9,876 nucleotides of DNA, taken from Actinomycetota bacterium. GTDB taxonomy: Bacteria; Actinomycetota; Acidimicrobiia; Acidimicrobiales; Ilumatobacteraceae. Each line of letters opens with the position of its first letter. Within the stretch, counting starts at the first letter, position 1. The stretch lies in the NCBI GenBank assembly GCA_009705435.1, contig WLTJ01000039.1, positions 1 through 9,876 of the forward strand, written 5' to 3'. The notes under the pieces were generated by a model. It did not search any database, was not told the origin of the DNA, and was given only the letters and a program-made list of their open reading frames with translations. Positions 6,136 through 9,876 of the stretch are shown one piece after another. Made by a program: the position numbers and the translations under genes.

Positions 6136-7385
6136 GTTTGTATCGTTCTTTACGAGAAGAGATGATGGCTGGTGGCGCGGTTAATGATGATCCCGACGGC
6201 AATCCATCGCAACCCAGTCGATTGAAGGGAGTGCTATCTGGTCTCACGGTTCTCGCTCTGTTGATCTGGCTTGGCATCAGCAATGTATGGAGTTTGGTTC
6301 TCGTCGTGGGCTTATTGCTATCGGTTTTTCTGCATGAACTTGGGCACTTTAAGACTGCTGGATGGGCGGGAATGAAACGCACGCAGTTCTTCATGGGATT
6401 CGGGCCAAAAATTTGGAGTACTCATCGCAACGGTGTTGAGTACGGAGTACGGGCTCTTCCTCTGGGGGCATTCGTGCGCATCGTGGGGATGAACAATCTT
6501 GATCCCGTCGATGAGGGCGATGAACAAGTCGCCTATTCTGCAAAGCCTTATAGGTGGCGACTCTTAGTGATCACTGCTGGTTCGCTGATGCACATCATCA
6601 TCGCCGTGCTGATCATGATGTTTGTCTATACCGCCGGAGGTCGCTACCAAGAAACTGGGCGCATTGAAGTTCTTGGACTCACCGAGGGCTCACCCGCCTC
6701 TCAAGCGGGGATCAGCCCAGGCGACGAAATCACTTCAATCAACGGCGTGATTTTGGAAACCAGCGATGATTTTCGCTCATTGATGGGTGCTTCATCTGTC
6801 GGTGATGAAGTGTCGGTGGGCTTCATTCATCAGGGCTCGCAAGAATCAGCGCGCGTTACTTTGGTTGCTCGTCCTGGTGATGATGAAACTGGGGTTGGAT
6901 TTCTCGGTGTCGGAACGAACAGTATCGGTCGTCAGAAACTGGGTGTATTTTCTGCGACGACTCATATGACTTCGGATCTTCTTGACGGTATGGGGCGCAC
7001 GATTCAGGGAATCGGCACCATCCTCAACCCAGAAAACCAGTGGTCTCAACTCACCGATTCGCAAGCGGATCCAAATTCACGACCGACGACTGTCGTTGGG
7101 ATCACGCAGGTTGCAGGCGATATCGGTGATCGCGACGGCTTATATGGTGTCCTTGAGATATTGGCTTCAATCAACGTTTTCATCGGCATATTCAATCTTT
7201 TGCCTTTCCTCCCCTTTGATGGTGGTCACGCAGCAATCGCCACGTACGAACGAATTCGCAGTCGAAAAGGTCACCGCCATCACGCTGATGTAGAGAAAAT
7301 GTGGCCGCTCACGGTGGTGGTCATCACCTTATTGCTATTTCTGACTTTCACTGGTTTGTACCTTGATATCACACGACCCTTCTAA
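6132..7385 (+). CDS. rseP: Site-2 intramembrane zinc metalloprotease (RseP/Rip1 type)
   Basis: This family cuts transmembrane segments of substrates, classically anti-sigma factors after a first cut by another protease; Rip1 of M. tuberculosis has the same dxr/ispG neighbourhood. The 417-residue product has the zinc motif 'HELGH' (H68, E69, H72) within a membrane helix. One PDZ domain lies at about 177-248 ('GLTEGSPASQAGISPGDEIT'), and the second motif 'NLLPFLPFDGGH' carries the third zinc ligand D363 (usual form N-x-x-P-x-x-x-L-D-G-G; L is F here). A last membrane helix lies near 392-410. The protein begins with about 33 polar residues and an additional hydrophobic helix (about 34-49) before the catalytic one; usual family members start almost directly with the HExxH helix. 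H154 replaces the common Asn in the 'AGPxxN' region ('AGSLMHIIIA'). The ATG overlaps the dxr stop. Substrates cannot be read from the window. Confidence 0.95.
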   Translation: MSLYRSLREEMMAGGAVNDDPDGNPSQPSRLKGVLSGLTVLALLIWLGISNVWSLVLVVGLLLSVFLHELGHFKTAGWAGMKRTQFFMGFGPKIWSTHRNGVEYGVRALPLGAFVRIVGMNNLDPVDEGDEQVAYSAKPYRWRLLVITAGSLMHIIIAVLIMMFVYTAGGRYQETGRIEVLGLTEGSPASQAGISPGDEITSINGVILETSDDFRSLMGASSVGDEVSVGFIHQGSQESARVTLVARPGDDETGVGFLGVGTNSIGRQKLGVFSATTHMTSDLLDGMGRTIQGIGTILNPENQWSQLTDSQADPNSRPTTVVGITQVAGDIGDRDGLYGVLEILASINVFIGIFNLLPFLPFDGGHAAIATYERIRSRKGHRHHADVEKMWPLTVVVITLLLFLTFTGLYLDITRPF

Positions 7386-7396
7386 TCGCTGGCAGA

Positions 7397-8647
7397 ATGC
7401 AATCAATGTCTTCTGAATCATCTACCCCTCCCTGGTCTTTGACGCAGCGTCGCCCAAGTCGTCAAATCATGGTCGGTAAAGTTCCTGTCGGCGGCGGAGC
7501 GCCGATCACGGTGCAGTCAATGACGATCACAAAAACGGCTGATGTTGAAGGCACTTTGCAACAAATTTATGCCTTGGCAGCAGCGGGTTGTGACATCGTC
7601 CGTTGCACATGCAATGAGATTGAGGCTGCCGAAGGTCTCGCGCAAATCATCCCACGGTCTCCTGTGCCCATCATTGCTGACATTCATCATCAGTACAAAA
7701 TGGCCTTGGCGGCGATGGAGGCTGGCGTCCATGGTCTGCGACTCAACCCTGGGAATATTCGTCGTCCTGAACACATCAAGGCTGTGGCATCTGAGGCCCG
7801 CGATCGTGGCATCTCCATTCGCATTGGTGTCAACGGTGGATCGCTTGATCCAGAACTGTATGACAAGTACGGAGGCAAAGTAACCGCGGAGGCGATGGTT
7901 GAATCGGCTCTGCGAGAGATTGCCTATTTCGACGAAGTGGGTTTTGATCAAATCAAGATCAGCGTCAAGGCATCAAATGTTCCGCTCATGGTTGAGGCAT
8001 ATCGCCAACTCAGTGAAGTGACTGATCACCCATTGCATCTTGGTGTCACTGAGGCAGGCCCATTACCGAACGGTTTGCTGAAAGCGACTGCGGGAATCGC
8101 CGCATTGTTGCTGGAAGGTATTGGCGACACGATTCGCTACAGCTTGACTGCAGATCCAGTTGAAGAGGCACGTGCTGGACGCCAGTTGCTTGAGGCTCTC
8201 GGCCTGCGCGAACGTAAAAACGTTGATCTGATTGCCTGTCCCAGCTGTGGTCGAGCTGAGATTGATGTGATTGATGTTGCCAATCGTGCAATGTTGGCTT
8301 TCGGCGAACGACAGATCCCTTTGCAAGTTGCTGTGATGGGTTGTGTAGTTAACGGGCCTGGAGAAGCTCGCGAAGCCGATCTAGGAATTGCTGCTGGGAA
8401 TAAGCGCGGACACCTCTTTGTCAAAGGTCGAAATGTCGCCGTCGTGCCGGAGAGTGAAATGGTTGAGGCCCTTGTGGAGTGGGCGGAGTTCATCCATGAG
8501 CACGGGGCGGAGGCAGCCATCGCGCGTGTTGATACAGAGAAAGCCGAACGCGAAGCTGCTAAGGATCGATCGATGTTGCTTGATGCCCAAGGCGATGATG
8601 TGAATCGCTCAAACGAACGTATTGTGGAGATCCGCAAAAAGAGTTGA
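7397..8647 (+). CDS. ispG: 4-hydroxy-3-methylbut-2-en-1-yl diphosphate synthase (IspG/GcpE)
   Basis: IspG is the penultimate MEP-pathway enzyme. It reduces the cyclic diphosphate MEcPP to HMBPP using a [4Fe-4S] cluster and an external electron donor. The 416-residue product starts its TIM barrel with 'VQSMTITKTADVEGT' and carries 'ADIHHQYKMALAAMEAG' and 'GLRLNPGNIRRPEHIKAVA'. Cluster ligands are complete: C281 and C284 in 'CPSCGR', C316 in 'MGCVVNGPGEA', and E323 seven residues later, as in Aquifex IspG. Two further cysteines, C70 and C72 in 'DIVRCTCNE', lie where most homologues have VAVP. A charged tail of about 40 residues follows the core. An alternative ATG lies at 7406, three codons in; both starts have weak upstream signals. 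It follows rseP by 11 bases and is the last gene of the operon in the window, ending six bases from the convergent manA. Confidence 0.97.
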   Translation: MQSMSSESSTPPWSLTQRRPSRQIMVGKVPVGGGAPITVQSMTITKTADVEGTLQQIYALAAAGCDIVRCTCNEIEAAEGLAQIIPRSPVPIIADIHHQYKMALAAMEAGVHGLRLNPGNIRRPEHIKAVASEARDRGISIRIGVNGGSLDPELYDKYGGKVTAEAMVESALREIAYFDEVGFDQIKISVKASNVPLMVEAYRQLSEVTDHPLHLGVTEAGPLPNGLLKATAGIAALLLEGIGDTIRYSLTADPVEEARAGRQLLEALGLRERKNVDLIACPSCGRAEIDVIDVANRAMLAFGERQIPLQVAVMGCVVNGPGEAREADLGIAAGNKRGHLFVKGRNVAVVPESEMVEALVEWAEFIHEHGAEAAIARVDTEKAEREAAKDRSMLLDAQGDDVNRSNERIVEIRKKS

Positions 8648-8653
8648 GAGTGT

Positions 8654-9799
8654 CTACTGGTTTGAGGACTCGTCGACACGAAACAAAGTTGCTTTGCCTG
8701 TGAGAGTGATTTCTTCGTCGGGACCGAGATAGCAAACTTCACCGCGGTGCAATCGGTCGGTGCGACCAACCCCGCACAAGATCAACTCACGAGTTTGCGA
8801 GCGCAGGGTTTCAGTACCGTTGATTTGGTGGATTGAAAGTTGAAATGGGGCATGAGGCGTTTCGTAGCACCACAGATGGCCAGTGTCGGTGCGTCTCACA
8901 GGGGTAGGTCGCAAAACTGGGTCGGGGAGAGGGCGGGCGATCACAGTTGCTAACAACTCATTGATATCAACGTGTTTATTTGTGAGTCCACAACGAACCA
9001 CATTGTCGCTTGATCCCATCACCTCAACGCCCGTTCCACTGAGGTAAGCATGCAAGTTCCCTGGATCAAGGTACAACGCTTCGCCGGCACTCAAGATGAC
9101 ATGGTTGAGGAGCAAACTTGCGACGACTGCTGGGTCATTGGGGTAGCGAGTATTCAAACGCGTGACCCACACTGCATGTGGCGAATCATGTTGTGCACAT
9201 GCTTCGACTACGTCAGTGAGAAGTATGCGAATTTCTTCTGTCCCGCTGAATATGTAGTGCAGGAGATGATCGAGGTCGTGGTCGGTCAGCAAACGCGCCA
9301 AGACTGATGCTCCGCCTCCGATTGAGTGCAACAAGTCGACAGATATTGTTGGCTCGCGAAATCCACAGAATGCCTCAAATGGGCCAAGAGCACAGAGAAG
9401 TTCTGGTTTGGAAAACGGATCACGGTAAATACGTCGCGAGTTGCTCACCGGAATGCCCAATCGATTTTCTCGGGCATAGCCATTCTTGGCCTGCTCGAGT
9501 GATGGATGCGCCTGTAGTGAAAGTGGTTCGGCGGCCGCTAAAACTTTGAGCAAAAATGGCAACTCACCCGATGTTGATATCAACGGAGTTGATTGCCCGC
9601 CAGTTTCATCAACGGAGCCGCGCGAGTGAGGCACTGAAGCGCGGTCATCAACGTCAAGCATTTTTGATGATCCACCGAGGTGGGTACCGAACCATAATTC
9701 TGCCCACGGGCGACCATCAGGCTCAAGGTTGAGAAGGTGGGGGATTGCTTGCTTGTCACCCCATGAGTAGTGCTGTAAAACACCGCGCACCAGCTTCAT
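8654..9799 (-). CDS. manA: Mannose-6-phosphate isomerase, type I
   Basis: ManA interconverts fructose-6-phosphate and mannose-6-phosphate, feeding GDP-mannose for mannolipids, glycans and polyprenyl-linked mannose. The 381-residue product shows the type I zinc-enzyme motifs in order: 'QHYSWG' (9-14), 'AELWFGTH' (33-40), 'LPFLLKVLAAAEPLSLQAHP' (80-99) with zinc ligands Q96 and H98, 'YRDPFSKPELLCAL' with ligand E133, and 'GNLHAYLSGTGVEVMGSSDN' (247-266) with ligand H250. The active-site Arg is R269 in 'VVRCGLT'. S130 stands where HKPE is common, but the metal ligand is intact. Residues 290-381 form the C-terminal jelly-roll. The ATG at 9799 is preferred because an AGGT lies eight bases upstream and the protein then begins 'MKLVRGVLQHYSWG'; a GTG at 9823 adds eight residues without support. 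Its stop (TAG) is six bases from the ispG stop. A short spacing to the open frame upstream suggests an operon continuing to the right. Confidence 0.96.
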   Translation of the reverse strand: MKLVRGVLQHYSWGDKQAIPHLLNLEPDGRPWAELWFGTHLGGSSKMLDVDDRASVPHSRGSVDETGGQSTPLISTSGELPFLLKVLAAAEPLSLQAHPSLEQAKNGYARENRLGIPVSNSRRIYRDPFSKPELLCALGPFEAFCGFREPTISVDLLHSIGGGASVLARLLTDHDLDHLLHYIFSGTEEIRILLTDVVEACAQHDSPHAVWVTRLNTRYPNDPAVVASLLLNHVILSAGEALYLDPGNLHAYLSGTGVEVMGSSDNVVRCGLTNKHVDINELLATVIARPLPDPVLRPTPVRRTDTGHLWCYETPHAPFQLSIHQINGTETLRSQTRELILCGVGRTDRLHRGEVCYLGPDEEITLTGKATLFRVDESSNQ

Positions 9800-9801
9800 A
9801 T

Positions 9802-9876
9802 TTAGATACCTGACCGTCCACACAACTGACGCAGAGTTCTCACAACATCACCGATTGGCACATCGCTACGTTCGCC
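9802..9876 (-). CDS. Possible 3' end of an unidentified gene upstream of manA
   Basis: On the minus strand only one of the three frames is open from the right edge through this stretch. It ends in a TAA (9804-9802) two bases before the manA ATG. The readable part is 24 residues, starting 'GERSDVPIGDVV' and ending 'RTLRQLCGRSGI'. The placement of the stop directly before a downstream start is what an operon junction looks like, and the other two frames carry stops (a TAG near 9868, a TGA near 9842). The AGGT used as the manA ribosome binding site lies inside its last codons. The fragment is too short to identify. Genes for other sugar-phosphate enzymes often precede manA in actinobacteria, but nothing here shows which one this is. 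Chance openness over 75 bases is possible. Confidence 0.45.
   Translation of the reverse strand, partial: GERSDVPIGDVVRTLRQLCGRSGI

Noticed and set aside
8650..8679. Inverted repeat GTGTC/GACAC as a bidirectional terminator for ispG and manA
   Set aside because: Only five pairs with a 20-base loop and no T-run on either side; too weak to call.
8137..8769. 210-codon antisense open frame across the ispG/manA junction
   Set aside because: It is a shadow of ispG and overlaps manA in another frame; Ser/Arg/Ala-rich composition without motifs.
9800..9823. GTG at complement 9823 as the manA start
   Set aside because: No Shine-Dalgarno precedes it, it would overlap the upstream open frame, and the ATG at 9799 gives the family's normal N-terminus.

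Overview
The window reads as a piece of actinobacterial core chromosome carrying one long plus-strand housekeeping run. The gene order is M23/LytM-domain gene (3' end only), rpsB, tsf, pyrH, frr, cdsA, dxr, rseP/rip1, ispG. A convergent minus-strand manA follows, with the last codons of another minus-strand gene at the right edge. An M23-type gene upstream of rpsB, and the series dxr, S2P protease, ispG, are both known actinobacterial arrangements (for example the Rv2870c-Rv2868c neighbourhood of Mycobacterium tuberculosis). By eye the GC content is intermediate rather than very high, intergenic gaps are tiny, and several proteins have Acidimicrobiia-like features (the IspG 'RCTCNE' segment, the CdsA N-terminus). 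I infer a compact, probably aquatic, actinobacterium of the Acidimicrobiia type; that placement is tentative.

Layout. Positions 2-412 hold the C-terminal part of a LytM/M23-like protein whose HxH catalytic motif looks lost. Positions 413-515 are the only sizeable intergenic gap. It holds a strong Shine-Dalgarno for rpsB and, just upstream, a hairpin whose internal bulge can pair with bases immediately before the Shine-Dalgarno, giving a possible pseudoknot leader. Positions 516-3490 encode ribosomal protein S2, EF-Ts, UMP kinase and ribosome recycling factor. Positions 3503-8647 encode the envelope and isoprenoid half: CDP-diacylglycerol synthase with a long disordered N-terminus, DXP reductoisomerase, an intramembrane site-2 protease and IspG. 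ispG ends six bases from the end of manA (complement 8654-9799). Upstream of manA, a short open frame at complement 9802-9876 looks like the tail of a neighbouring gene.

How the genes work together. rpsB, tsf and frr serve translation. pyrH supplies UDP, and so UTP and CTP; CTP is the co-substrate of CdsA. CdsA makes CDP-diacylglycerol for phospholipids. Dxr and IspG are the second and the penultimate enzymes of the MEP isoprenoid pathway. RseP/Rip1 cuts membrane proteins, typically anti-sigma factors. Stop-start overlaps (pyrH/frr GTGA, dxr/rseP ATGA) and gaps of 3-12 bases support one co-transcribed, partly translationally coupled operon. manA links fructose-6-P and mannose-6-P for mannosylated envelope components, from the opposite strand.

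No stretch longer than about 300 bases lacks a gene. I saw no tRNA, rRNA, CRISPR array, insertion sequence or attachment site. This is mostly ordinary core genome. The points most worth a second look are the rpsB leader structure, the CdsA N-terminal region, the degenerate LytM domain and the extra cysteines in IspG.
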